A stretch of 64,000 nt of DNA from Epiperipatus broadwayi (taxonomy: Eukaryota > Onychophora > Udeonychophora > Euonychophora > Peripatidae): contig JAQFVV010006221.1 of assembly GCA_028023455.1 (NCBI GenBank), positions 5,561,011 through 5,625,010 of the forward strand, written 5' to 3'. Below, piece after piece: positions 48,201-63,200 of the stretch. Positions within the stretch are counted from its first letter, which is position 1; every line of letters starts with the position of its first letter. A program made the translations under genes and the position numbers. The notes beneath the pieces were generated by a model. The model made no database searches and was not told the origin of the DNA. It saw nothing but the letters and a program-made list of their open reading frames with translations.

Positions 48201-51200
48201 TAAAACATGCTGATCATCATCAATGCTCTGGCCACTTAGTACCATTAATGTACTGGTCAATTGTAATTTAAATTCTAATAGTGACTAAATTAAAATAAAA
48301 TGTAGTGCATGGGCTTTGATTGGAATATCATCAACATCAATGGATGCTCAAAAGCACTAATATACATCCCCTTTTATATATATATCAGACTGTTATGCTC
48401 AAATCTAGCTCAGAGAACATAAACTCTTATTGTTATGTGATCAAGAGATGATGCAACCTATGATGTTGTAAAACTTTACAAGTGAGTTCAGTGGAATAAT
48501 TTTAACAGTAATATACAAGTTTATTAATAATAACAAAAATGAAGTTAATGTCTTTAGAATAAGACTATATACATATAAGCTTTCTGATTTTGATTACTAT
48601 ACAAAATTCAAATTATTACATTGATTTTACAGTACTTCTTAATGGGTTTACATACAACACATATATACAAGGAATACATTTCAATTGACATTTAATAAAA
48701 TTTAAAAAAGTGATTAAATTTTTCATGTGTGTTTACTTGATTAATATTCAAAATTCAAGTTACTATGTTGTGGGTTACATATATGTTCTAATAGGTTTTC
48801 TTAAAACAAGTCAGCACACAGACGTGGCTAATAATTTCTGAACATCTTTGACTTGCAATAAAATAAAAATACATGATTAAAATTTTTAAGTTATATTTTA
48901 ATGATACAAGTACTCTATGTTAGGTTTACTTAAACACATATATATAATTGCACAAACGTGCATTTATAATTTATTAACAGAACATTTGAATTTATCAAAA
49001 TAATAAAAATATTAATTTTTATACCATATAATTAACATATATGTTTGTGCACATAGAAATGTATGTGAATGCTGTTATTTATATCATTTATTTCATTTTG
49101 TCAAAACAAAATTATTAAAAATTATTTTCATAGTTAATTCTTTGTTGAATATGCATAAATTTTACATATATAGGTGTATATAAAAAATATGAAAAATAGT
49201 CAAATTTTTGACAGATAATTTGTTAATTGAATATCAACATCTTTAAATTTAAAATGTCCCTTTTTATGTCAAAAAACTTTTTGGAAATCTTTTTCTTTTA
49301 AAATATCATTGTCAATTGATTCTTGATTTTTAATCCAAGCAAAGTTATTATTTGTGTTATTATTATTATTTTTTAAATATAGATTTTAAACAATTTAAAA
49401 TTATTTTCTCTATATATGTATCACTATCACAGGTTGCTTTTAATTATAACATCTTTTAATCTAAAAAGATTTTTAAAATGTCTTTTAAGTGAATTATTCA
49501 AAAAAACTCACTTTATAGAAATACGATGTGTTGCATTTATCTGTGGTTTCGTGCATCTAGATACATCAGCATATATAATTTAATTCTTCAAGCTTTCTCT
49601 TGATGAGACAGATTTATAATCCTCATCGAGATAGGTATAGTACAGGTAAATCAAACTCCACCATTGTGAACTATAGAGCAGCTTTTTGATTTGTGCTCCT
49701 TTCAGCTTTATATCTTCATGGTAGATTTCTGTCCTGATCTGGACTTTCTGCTAGCTAGATACTTCTGTTCAATTAAAATTACCGCCAACTGCCCCTCAAA
49801 ATATTATTAGCCAAAACTATTCTAACTTTTTATCAATTCTTTTTGTAGCAGATTGGGGTGACAATAACATGTTAATCAAAAATTGTTTTTTTTATCTTGA
49901 TCTTGTCAAATCACTTTTAATTAAAAGGTATTTTTGAAAGCAAGTTTGAAGTTTTATCAATTTGCAAAGATTTTTTTAAATTATTTAATCTTTTACTATG
50001 ATTATTATTCCAGGAAGGTAGAAAAATATTTACAAAAATTTATATCCGTGTTTATTTCTACTTTTCCTCTACTTTATATATATATGGGGATACACACAAC
50101 TATGTTTTATGCTATGTAATCCAACTGGTTACAATATATATATATATATGAATGAGGCATATGAGCGAGGAAGAATGAATCTAAAATATAAGAAATCAAA
50201 GAGAAGCCACTGCAAAATTTATTAAATTGCAAACTAATAAATTAATTGGTGTTAAGAAGTTTACAGATTGACTATTTTGGGCATAAAATGATCGACTTGA
50301 GAGCAGAAGATTCCTGGATTGAAGCTCAACCTGTAATGGTTAGTAATAAATATCATGTGATGCAAATGATCAATAAATTTCTCAATTATTATTACATATT
50401 AAAATAATATGTTAACTCTATCCTTATTCATTGCAGCAGAAATTTCACAAAGTCTATTTGCTAAGTGTCCATTGAAGCAAGAGATATCAAACAATAGTTT
50501 CCATTACATAAACTTTATATTTTATTGATAATATAAAAATATTCAGTATTATTTGGGATAATCATATAATTTACACAAAACATTCAACAAATAAAAATTT
50601 GATCATTATTATAGTTAGCATATTCAAAAATTTGTTATTAATTTTGAGATAAATTTGGAAAACCTATAGTAAAATCTACAAGAAAGTATTTACAAAAAAA
50701 TAAATTCTGAAAATTATCCCTATAGTATGGAATGATAACATACTTAAAGAGATACATGTTTAATACTCTGTATAAGGATTTAATAAAAATGTTTTGTTGA
50801 ATATCTTATAGTAAGAATTCCTTAATGTAGTATTCACTTTTATTATCAATTTTTTGATATTGGAGTCCTATACTTCCTAATATAGCCAGTAAGTTTCCCG
50901 TAGAAATAAGATCTGCTAAGTGATTAATATTATCATGATAGATGCTTGTAAATATTTTCATATTTTATAATTATAGAAGTTTTTTGATTGAGAAGTGATT
51001 ATTCTAAAAAGCACAAGTTGATCACGTATGCCCAGAGCGCATTGCCACATAAGCCAACCCATTCTCAATGTGCTGAATTATAATTTAATAAATGAATTGT
51101 CTAAAGTTATTCATTCTGTGGTGGGAGAGAGAGAGAGACAATCTCATTTTTATCCATCTGCGATTAGAAGTGCTTTTTGGACTGGGGTTCACAGGTGAAT

Positions 51201-54200
51201 GCATGTAACTTCATAAAAGAGCATGACCAGATGTTTGTCACCTTGTTTATATTATATATATAGTCAGTGCTATATAAATAGACTCTATTATATTAATTAT
51301 TAATCATTTCTGATATATTGTTTTCGAAACTACTTGTCGCATCTTTTAATACGAGTTTAATTTTATGAAGATTTTTCAACTGATGTTTCCTGGTTGTAGT
51401 AATTAGGAGATTGCAAAATTTTTTATAAGTAATTTGAGCATTTCATATTATTTATATTTTAATTTTGTATATATGTGTACATAATATTTTATTGTTAATA
51501 TATAATAAATAAATATGTATAATGAATGCATGTTGGCTTATTAACTTTTTAATGAGAATCTTTGGGCATTTAGCTGAAAACTTTTGATCAAGACTATTGG
51601 ATATATTTAAATTTTCTTGAAAAAGATATGGCTTACTTTATTTCTTTACAGTATGTTTAAGCTGAACATAAACTTTTGTAATAGATAAATGGCAGTAATG
51701 TATGAAAATACAATAACAATTTATATGGCTGACATTTTAATGTGATCAGAGCACACTTTCTTCAGAAAAGAAAACAGGCTTTAAATGAAGGGTTTTATAT
51801 TTCATTGAAATCTCAGCTATTCTTATTCTATTTTCATATATATATATATTACTTTCTATAAATCTCCACATATACACTCCAATATAATTTTTTTTTATAT
51901 AATTCCTTTGATTTTCTAATAGTTTCGACTGTCCTGCAGTCTTCATCAGAGCATTTGCATAACAGTCGAAACTTAGAAAATTAAAGGAATTATATAAAAA
52001 AATTTGCATTGGAGTGTATGTATATGTGGAGATTTATAGAAAGTAATATATATAAATATATGAAGAATGGAGAAAAAATAAGGGAGAAGATATAAGAATA
52101 ATTATTCTATTTTCATAGAATTACTATCATTTGTTTGGATAAAAAGATGTAAAAGCAGATAGAACTACTTGTCTACAGTTTTCAGCCTCATATATATAGT
52201 TTTCCATTAAAAAATCATGAGCACACACAATATTCTAATTACATAATGATAAGAAATGGTGATCATGTGATGTTTAGTGGTTTAATACATAATGATATCC
52301 TAATTTATATTGATATTTATTTTATTATGTTTGTTTTTAAAAATCATTTTACTTTTATAAATATTAGGTATGTTTTATATATCTTAAATCTTATTTAAAA
52401 ATTTTTATTTAAGTATTGAGAAATTAATTAATTTTAATTTTCATCTAGACAGTTTAAATAAAATCATTAACTGCAAAAACATTCACACTTTTAAAACTTA
52501 GTACTATTATTTTTAAAATTTTCATTATATTCAATTTTATCTGTGTATTTTTCATTATTTAGCTAGGGATATTGCCAGAGGTAAAGAAACAGTAGAAAAT
52601 TTAAATAAAGAAGGTCTTTATCCCAAATTCCACCAATTAGACATTACTGATGATAAAAGTATCAGCAATCTAAAGAAGTATTTGCAGGATACATATGGTG
52701 GACTAGATGTATTAGTTAATAATGCTGGCATAGCTTATAAAGTAAGAAGTTTAAAGGTCTTCTAGGATATTTTCTAGGAAAGTAAAAGTATTTTATATAA
52801 AAATTCTAAAGACATTAAATGATTTTTAAAATTCATATTAATTATTTATTGATTGAAATAATTCTAACAGAAAGCAGTTTATTAATAGACTATACAGTTA
52901 TAATGCAAGTTTATTAATAGTGTATATAGTTATAATCTCATTTCTTTTGTAGTACCCCCTCCCCTATTATAAGTTAATATCAGTAGTTTGATGTGTACAG
53001 TTTACAAGCATCGCGCTATAAAAAATGATTTATTTACATAATTATCTATAGTCAATACTGGTTTTGCAGAAAAACTTGTGAAATGTTTGGTTTGATGCAA
53101 CACATTAATCAAATAATTTTCAAATTGTTAAAACAATAAAGTTTGGCAACAATATGACTTATTTTTGATAATATACATAAATATAATCATCATCATCATC
53201 AAGCATTATCAATCCACTGCAGAATGAAGGTCTCTCTAAGTTCAAACCATCTTCGATCTTTAGCTTCTCTTCTCCACATTATCCTTGCACATGTTCTTAT
53301 TTCATCCATCTATCTCACATGTGGTCTCTTTCTGGGTCTTTTACAATCTCCAATCTCTTAGAATCCAGTTTAGGATTTCAATTGTCCATCTATTATCATC
53401 TCTTCTAGCAATATGTCCAGCCCAACTCTACTTCAGTCTTTTAATTTTTTCAATGAAGTCAGTAACACCTGTTTATTCTCTTATCCGCATATTGTGTTTT
53501 TGATCTCTTCTTGTTACTCCTAACATGCATCTCTCCATACTTATATAGGTGTTTTATATAGAAGAATAAATATTTAAAATTCATAATCCGAGCAAATTCT
53601 AAATCATCGTGACACTGATTTTAATTTGAGCCAAGATTTTATTCAAACAAAAGATTTTATAAAAAAAAAGTCAGTTGTTTTTCATGTTTGATAGAACTAA
53701 TTTCTCAATATAGTTGTGGTCAGGGAAACTATTGTTAAAAATCCTTGGGTGAAATATTATATAAATTAATTTATTATAGATTAAAATATATTTATTGTTA
53801 TCAATAAGGCAAATAGGACTTCACAAATATTAACACATGTTAGTTTTAGATTGTAGAGAATTAAAACTAATAAAAATTAAAAATATTTAATCAATATTAT
53901 GTAGCTGAATTGTTAAATATTTTTAGAAAAATTTGAACTTTGTTTGTGTTTGGCACAAAATTTCAAATGATATTATTCTCCTTTCGTTCTCAGATATTGC
54001 TGGCCTCACCAGTGACTGTCTCATATAAATATTTTATGTGGAAGAGTAGCCTAGTATTATAAATAGTCAAAATAAGAGTAATAAATGACATGACCCTATT
54101 CTCTTAAACTTGTAAGTTATAAACAATGAGGATTGCCAATTCCTTAAAAAGCTTTGTGATAAATGCTTAGCCAGAGCCAGCATTTAAAATATCTCTGTCA

Positions 54201-57200
54201 GGAACCCCTCCAAACTCCTGACCATGGTTTCGTGCTTTGGCACTCCTCAGAGAGGTGCCAGGGAGGTTCAGACACTAGATCTAGCCTAGTATTGTCTTAA
54301 ATTTAGTAATCATTAATTGATCAAGGCCATTGTACAATTTCCTAATGAAGCCAGTAACACCCGAAGTAGAGAGATAAAAATACCATTTATAATGTTGTCT
54401 TCATACTAACATGTAATGCTATTATTATTAATAGTTAAATATTTTTGAAAAGGTATAAATAAAATTTGATTTTTCTAAAAATCTTTAACAATTCAATTAG
54501 GTGAAGGAGGTAGTCCAACATATAATCATGGTAAAATGCCATCACAAATTTCAAACAAATATCTTTAATTAAATGTAAATTTTAATGTATAGTGAGTTGT
54601 ACGTATTTATGGAAACATAAATTTTAAATTATATACATATTAATGAGAAAAATATAGGATGATGTCATTAAAACACAAATATAAAAAATTTGTTTTTGCC
54701 ATTTATTAAAAAATTTTTTTTTGGGAGTTGGGTTGTTCAGAGTACATCATTTTACCACAAACTTCAATAAATATAGGTAGAGGTAATATATTAAATCATG
54801 GATGGGCAAATAGCGGCTCGCCAAGACAATCAGAAAAATCTGCCTTGAACTGAGATTTCCTTTCCATGCGCGACCGAAGATTTGTTTCATATTTTCCACT
54901 AGGATGGCCATGTCAGTACACATGCGCAGTGTAGATACAATGTGCAGTGCTTTTTCAGTTGATCTGGTTAATTTCAATTTTGTCTTTGCATTACAAATAT
55001 ATATGTTTCCAACTTCAGTGAAACCATGAACCCTCCGAAAAAGTGTAAAATTGGTGATGAAGGTCATGTGTTTAATGAAGAATGGACAAACAAATATTAC
55101 TTTGGTAATACAGGGAATAAAATAGTCTGTTTATTATGTCATGAAAAAAGATGCGGCCTCTGCTGACCTCTTCCACAAAATAGCTCCTGATGTGGTGCTC
55201 CACCAACCTCTGTGGCCCCTAAGCCAAAACAATTTCCAACCTTTGTATTAAATCATATGATAAAACAATGTTCTCATAATCCAAGGCTTCTCACTGATGA
55301 AAGTGCAAGCTAGAAACTAGTCAGGATATTGGATGAATAGGCACTAGATAGGGATTTTATGCATAAATTTTTCCTGCATTCATTGATTACTCTGGCTTGC
55401 ACTGAATGGCGCTACTGTATGGAGAGTTTTGCCTCTGAAAAATTAGAGATAATATATATGGAGTAGTATGTTTTTAAACATTTTCATTTAAGTTAGAAAC
55501 TCTGTTTAGGAAAAAATTTTGAAATCAAGGTTTAATATACTTTTATCAAAAAGAATTCCTTCAAATTTTACATATGTCATACATGACAATACACTATGTC
55601 AATGAAATATTTCAGGTTGGTCATCTGGTTAGATCACATTTCATATATGCTGCTATCAGTTTAGTAAGTTTTCATTAATGTAGTTTTAATCTCCCTTGGA
55701 ATTATTGCAAAAAATTATCCTGATACTAAAAAAACAAAATAATATTGGAATTAAGTTTTTTTTTTTAATAAAGTAAACTTTATTAGTATCAAATTGTTTA
55801 CCAGTATTAACATATTGACAAAGAATAAATTTATTAATAAGTTAAAATTTATAAAATTTAACTTTTTGAAACAACGCAGAGTTCAATTTTATAAAGATTA
55901 TTCGAGTGTTGGCTACTCTGATAAATTTGTTAAAAGTATTTTATTTAATAGTAATAATATTTGTATAATGTAAAGGATAAAGATAAATATGATTTTATTT
56001 CTTTGCCTTTTAAATTGTTTTTTTATAAAATTGTATATAAAAATAGTAATTTGCTTGGATATAAGAAAATTGCTTCAAAATAATAATACAAAGGAATTTT
56101 TTGGTAGAAGACTATTCCTGGAGTAGTATATATTAATTCTTGTTTTTGTAAGAAGGTATATATAGGTGAGAGTAGTTTGAGATTAAATGAAAGAACAAAG
56201 GTACATAAAAGTAGGGTTAAAAATAAATATCTCAGTTCTACTTTATATATTCTTGAAAAAGATACAGGCCACACTATTAGTTTTGATGAGGCTAAAATTG
56301 TCTTCTTTGACAGAAATGAAATAAAAATAATTAAAAAAATCTTTATTATTAAAAATTTATGATTCTTAAGCAATTAATTTGTTTAAAAATTCTTTTAATA
56401 TTTAGGATATGTGGGCTGTAAGTGGAATTGTGAATAATATTTAATATAAATTTATTGCTATCTTTTAGTCCTTTTACTCTTGAGAAGTCTGCTTGTAACA
56501 GTGAATCCCATTGGTTGTCTTTTAGAGTTTACTCTCTTTGATTAGTCTGGGTTAGTTATGAATTTGGAATGTTTGCTTATTTTATTGGCTAGTTTAGCTT
56601 TAGGCTTTTAATGTTTAATATAAAGATTAAATTGTATACTCTTTTATAGTACCTCTTTATATACTGTATCTTAAATAATAAAAATTTTATAAAGATACAA
56701 ATGAATAAGAACCAATCAGAAGAGCATAATAAATTTTTACAATTATTATAGTTCTTTTGAAGGGTGGAAGGCATAAAGCCTATCAGTTATACACAACTTC
56801 AACGGAGAACTTTATCAGTTAGTAATCACATTGTAAATATTTAATTACAAATATTGTTAAAATTGTTGGATATGACTTCAAATACGTTATTATTATTTTT
56901 AAAATTATAAGTGCATGCATAATGTATCTTTTACTTTTCAAAATTTTATATATGTGTTTTAAATTAATATTTTTATTTTTTAAGACTAATTCACCTGTTC
57001 CTTTCTCAGAACAAGCTGAAGTTTCAATAAAAGTCAATTATTCAGCGACTTTGAATTTATGCAATGTACTTTTTCCATTACTACGCCCTGGTGCCAGGTA
57101 ATTTTTTCATATTACAATTTTTTTTTTGTATAATTAATGTCTAATGAAATTTTTTTTGTCAAGAGGTGTTCCTAATATATTCTATGGTATTGAAAATCGT

Positions 57201-60200
57201 CCATTGTTCTCCCCACCCAAATAACTTATTTTCTATAGAAATTTTTTATGCTGTTATCATAAAAAATTTTGCATGTGAAAAACAATAGAAAGCACTCATA
57301 CATATTTTTATTTTTTGGGTTTTTCCTCTTCTCTTTTTATATGTTCATTTATATCTCTATTTAATTCAGAGGCTAAACTCTGCATACACTAGTGCCACTC
57401 AATGCAAGCTATAGTAATCAATGGATGTGAGGTTTATGCATAAAATCCCTATCTAGTGCCTACTCATCCAATATCCCCAGACTAGTTTTTAACTGATGAA
57501 ACTAGTCTGGAGATTTGGATGAGTATGCACTAGATAGGGATTTTATGCATAAACCTTCTCACATCTATTGATTCCTATGGCTTGCAGTGAATGGCACTAC
57601 TATATAGAGAGTTTAGCCTCTGTGTAAACAGTTTGCATAAGCATAAAGAATGGTAATTATGTGATGTTTAGTGGTTTTTTAAATCTCTATTTAAGTTGAA
57701 GATATTATTATTGTTTCAACCAAAAGCATGTCATCTTAAAAATTAACCCAAATTATTTTCTGTTTTATCTTCAAATCTTTATAATTGTTAAAAATTATAT
57801 AAAAACTTTTTTTCATTTTTATCTTCTTTTTTTTCAGACATGACAAAAATATAATAACATGCACTATATATTATTTGAAATAATGTCACTTATAATTTGT
57901 TACATTCAAATATACTTTTCTATAAGTATGCCTTTTCACTATGAAATTCTAAATATTAAAGAGGTCTTCATATTTTTACTTACTAACTAATTATTTAAAA
58001 CTTTTTTTTTAGGGTTGTGAATGTTTCTAGTTTCGTATCTCAAGTGGTCGGTAAGATTACAGCTGGTAATTATTACAGTAGATTGATTGCTGAAGATCTT
58101 ACAATTGAGGAACTGAACACTATTTTACAGAAATTTATAAGGTAATTTAATCCAATTTCGTAATATGTTTTTTTTTCTATTTTTTTGTATTCATGGTAAG
58201 GACTTTAATATCAAAAACAAAATCCATAATTAAAAAATTAAAAGTCATGTTTATATATTGTGTCTTAAACTCTTTGCCAACTGGTTACTAGAAAGATTTC
58301 TGTATATGCTTTTTTTTAAAATCAATAACAAACTTAACAAAAATGGAAAGATTATCTAGAATTATTATACCACAAAACAAGAACAGGATACTTTTGAGAT
58401 GTCAACTACACCTAAAAATCTTCAATAAGAGAAAATGAGATCATGTTAATTTTAAAATCAGTGATTAAAGGTAAGGCCACATGAACTGATAAAATGGCAT
58501 TAGAAACTTTACAAAAAAAAAAAGGACCAAAGAAAAATAATCAAAAATGATGATCAAATTACGTCAAGTAGAGTAAAACAGTTTAAATTTGCATAAACTA
58601 ACACAGTTTATATTGTATTTCATAAAATGAGATGTTAAAATCATTTAGCACAGATAAAAGAGATTTATCATATATTCAAATTGTTTTCAGAACATATTCT
58701 AGAACAAGAGACAATATTAGTGATATATGCTGGATAATTAAAAAGTTAGAGAATACCAAAAGAAAGTAAAAATAGATATACCAAAGCGAAAAATCTTGCA
58801 TTTGAGACTAAAAGCTATAATTAAAAAAAGTATAGTGAAGCAGATTATTTTATATTTTCAAATAAATGAATAGGGTTTTATATTGTTGCTCTATTTAGTT
58901 TGTATTTGTATTAAATATTTAATAAGGAAAGCCAGAAAAGAAGTTGATATTGATTCAAAATTGGTGAAGAAACATCACTATCTGTAGTATCATTGATTTT
59001 ACTACACTGATTTGTGAAAATGGAAAAGATCTGATGAAACTTGTTAGAAAAGTTAAAGAATATTAATAAAAAGATGAGATTAGTGTTAAATACAAAAGGA
59101 TAAAGATTATAATGTTATGCAGTTGATTTTAAAATTAATAAGGAACATCATTTTTGCCTCTTTGGATCTGGTACCAATAACTATAAATTTAGTAGGAAAG
59201 AAATTTGATGTAAAGTAACAATGAAAAGTTTATTAAGTTTAGGTCACCAGGACGAGGTAGTAAAATAAAAGTTTTGAAATAAATATATGTGAAGAATACA
59301 TGTGAACTGTACTTTAGATGTAACAAGCCTTTGCTAATACAATCAAAAAAGAGTCTGGTAAATAAGAATTAAGTAGTCTTTTTAACAAAAGTGCAGTAAT
59401 GAAGGAAGAAGCTGTAAAAGATAAAATTTAGCAAAGTTCATGATATTGATGAGATTCTAGTTGAGTTGCTAAAAATCTATGGAAGAAAACAGTAAGGCAT
59501 TTAATAATCAAATTTGTGATTCAAGAGAGTAACCAGTTGATTTTTTTTTAATAGGGAAAAGGATCCAAATTAAATTATTTATAAGAAATTTTAAACAATT
59601 TATTTTGTATGCAGCTATTATATTACGTGTGATTAAAAATGTTTTTATCTGAAGAGAAGAATATATTAAGAAAAGAATGATGTATTGTTATTAATAATTC
59701 TTTCATAAGCAATAATACGGTTCATCTTATTCCATTCCATAGCCATCTATAGTAAATCTATGACATCAATAGACATTATATCCACATCCCAGATTAGTTT
59801 TTGGCTTATAGCTGAATCCAGTATCAAAGGACTTGAAAAGCATGCATTGTAGGGAGATGCCTACCTGAAATATAATGAAACAGAAAGATACTATGTAATG
59901 AATGTTTTTTTAATGATTCATCAAAAATTCAATTGTTTAGAAAACTATTGTTTGCAAATATATTGATCTCTGTCTATATATATTAATTTTAATATTCTCA
60001 TGGATATATGTTGATTTCATAGTATTATTTTCAAGAAATTCTGCGTAGTAAAAATAAACTGCATTTGTTTTTGTAGTTTCTACGTACTTGTTAAATTGAA
60101 TATTTTTATAATGGTGGTTTAACACTTTTATTTATCAGTTACATTAGTATTTGACATAAAAATAATAGTTTTTATTTTGTTTCTTGAAAAATTTAGAAAT

Positions 60201-63200
60201 TTTTGATTTAAAAAAAGAAATTATTTGGTTATCAGAACCGAAAAAAAGAAAAATTTGTGAGGACAGAAGCTAATAAAAACAAATTGAGGTTTCATTTGAA
60301 TACATTAAGAAAGTCAGGTGTCAATGATAAATCACTAAAGAATATTGACATCAATGAAGAGATTAAAAAGTATGCAGAAAATGATAGTGGATCTAGGTGC
60401 AGTGCTCGCAAATCCAAGGCTCCTCACTCACAAAGGCCACAAGTCAGAAACTAGTTTGGGAATATTGGATGAGTAGGCACTAGATGGGGATTTTATGCAG
60501 CCTTAAGGCATCCATTGATTACTCTGGTTGGCACAGGATGGCACTACTGTATGGAGAGTTTTACCTGGTTGATAGTGATATGTTGACCAATAGTGAAAAC
60601 AAGTTAAAGAAGTGTATATCCAAGAAAATAATGGGGTACTCCCTCCAACTGTAGTGAACTAGACGAGATAAACCTTCCCTATCATCTATTTTTCCATTAA
60701 TTGAAATAGAATATACTTCTAAGTGGTCTCAATTTGCTGACAAAGTAAGAGTTGGTTTAACAGAAGTTGATCCAACTCAAGTTTCACATTTGTTGCACCT
60801 AAATAATTTTAATAGTTGCAAATTTAGTGATAATAAGTACTACTATTTTTGGAGAATGGAGATTGTCAGTTAAGACCATGGCTGTTATATTCTGTTTCTA
60901 TGGATGCAATGTTTTATTTTTGCTATAAGCTATTTATAACAGAATAAAACACTATGAATCTGTTTACATCATCTTGTTACAAGGACTAGAGAAGTTTGGT
61001 GAAAGCATTGCATGGACATAAGATGAGTTTGATACATTTAAAAAAAATTTAATTATGGTACAAATTTAAAATTAATTTGGAAAATAAAAACAATACTAGA
61101 TGAGTATAATTTGAAGCTCTATGAATTAGACAAAAATTCATTGGAAATATATTATTACAAGAGTAATAGAAGTAATACATTTTGGTAGCCAATGCTTACC
61201 TTTTAAAAGATTATGTAGCCCACTTTTTAAAAGTGATGATGGGAGCTTTTAAAAATTGATTGAATATGTAAACAATTTGACCCTGATATGGCAACTCATA
61301 TAAAGAAAAACTTAAGAAAAAGATGTAAGCTTATTAGATGAGTAAAGATATTAAAAATGAAATGACATTTTTGTTGGATCAAGCCATTGTCGAGAATTAT
61401 TAGATGTTAGAAAATCAAAGTATTTTTCTATCATGTTAGTTTGTATTCCAGACATAGAAAAAATGATAATATTATGTGTTGTGTACTGTTGAGAAGATAA
61501 TATTGAAATAAAATATCTTTTAATTATTTTTGAATGATCATGATACTATGGTAAAAACCTTTATGATCCTGTGATCAATAAATTATAAGAATGAAAATTT
61601 GAAATACTCATTGCACTCCACCTGCTTTAAATATAATAATTAATGACACTGCAAAAATGAATTCATATACAGTCAGGTTTTTTTTTGGTATTGTTTAAAC
61701 AATTTATAAGTTTTTTGCATCTTCAACAAAATGTTGGTCTGTTCTTAAAACATTTCTAGCTTCACTTTATAATTGGACTTACAATAGGAGAGTCAAATTG
61801 GTGCATTGTGATTACTTTGGTATTAAATTAGCCAAGTACATAATGCTCTTTATCACCAATTGATAATTGATGGGACAGAAAAACAAGGTAAGAAATATAA
61901 ATTTTATGTTTTATGATATGATCTTTAGAATCATATGCAAAGAATTAGAGAAATCTTACAATGATCTTAAGACAATGTTGCATTTGCTGTTACATCAATT
62001 GAAAATTTCAAACAATTATTTCTAATTAAGATACTGATATTTATTATGAATTTTTACTCAAAATAGTAACAGGTCTTTCTCAAGAAATTGATGAAGATAT
62101 AATATTCAAACCAATTGTAGAAATTTCTGAGAAAAAAAGTATGATATTTTAATATGGACAGAAAAGGTATCTCATTGCTTAAGGACAAATTTTGAATATT
62201 TTTTGATCAGACTGTTATTAATGTTATTCAAAAATATTTGGAAGATAGATATGAGTTATTGCTATACCATAATATTTATTCTCAGTTTCTATATAACACG
62301 AGTTAATTAGTATCAATGGATTATGAAGTAATTTTTCAACATGATAAAGATTTAGGACTGTCTTATGGATGGTAATAACAAAGATATTAATGGTAGCAAA
62401 CTTCATGATGAATTTTATGCTTTTAAAAATGTATATTCAACTGAAATTAACACTTTAAATAACCTCCATAATATACCAAAATTTTTACAAGCAAACTAAT
62501 CCAACTTCCAAATTGGTCAATTTCGTTAAGAATATAGTTAAACCCTTGTTTTTGTTCTTGAAGATAATAAAAAATTATACACAATATTCATTCTTAAAAA
62601 GAAAGAACAAATAATTTATCTCTTACTGCTATTGAACATGATATATATTCTAGAAGAATATAAGCTATATAGTTTCAAAGTTTGCTAGCACAAAAGTACG
62701 GAAAAATAAATTTAATAAATGAATCATATTAATTTGTATTAAATATTCAAAGATTAGATGTAATTTTTTTTTCTTTTCAATTATGTAAGACGCGTGGTAT
62801 CTTTGATTTCTATTCTTTTATATTGAGATTGTAATAATTGTTTTTAAATTTTCATTTTTGAGTTTTTAATAAACATATTTTTGAAATAATTATTATTTTT
62901 ATTATATTAAGTAATAGTTCTATATAGTTAAATGTTTATTTGATTATTTAATTATATCCAGAAGGAAAAAAAAGGAGGGAGAATATATGGATGTTAAAGA
63001 TCCTAGGGCCAGATCTCCTTGTGTCCTTTGTCAGTGGATATAATCATACAACTATCAAGTGTTCAGTAATTAATCAGGCTCACAATACATAGATATGGAA
63101 TGGATTAAAGCAAGTGAATTAGTAATACTATACAAGTTTATCGCAATGATAGAGTGACTAATTTGAGAGCTAAAAATTTTTGGATTATCACTTCTGGTAT

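Noticed and set aside
54747-55067. 106-residue minus-strand frame in intron 3.
   Set aside because: It is antisense to a hAT 5' end and BED-finger start that have clear sense motifs; treated as a shadow frame.
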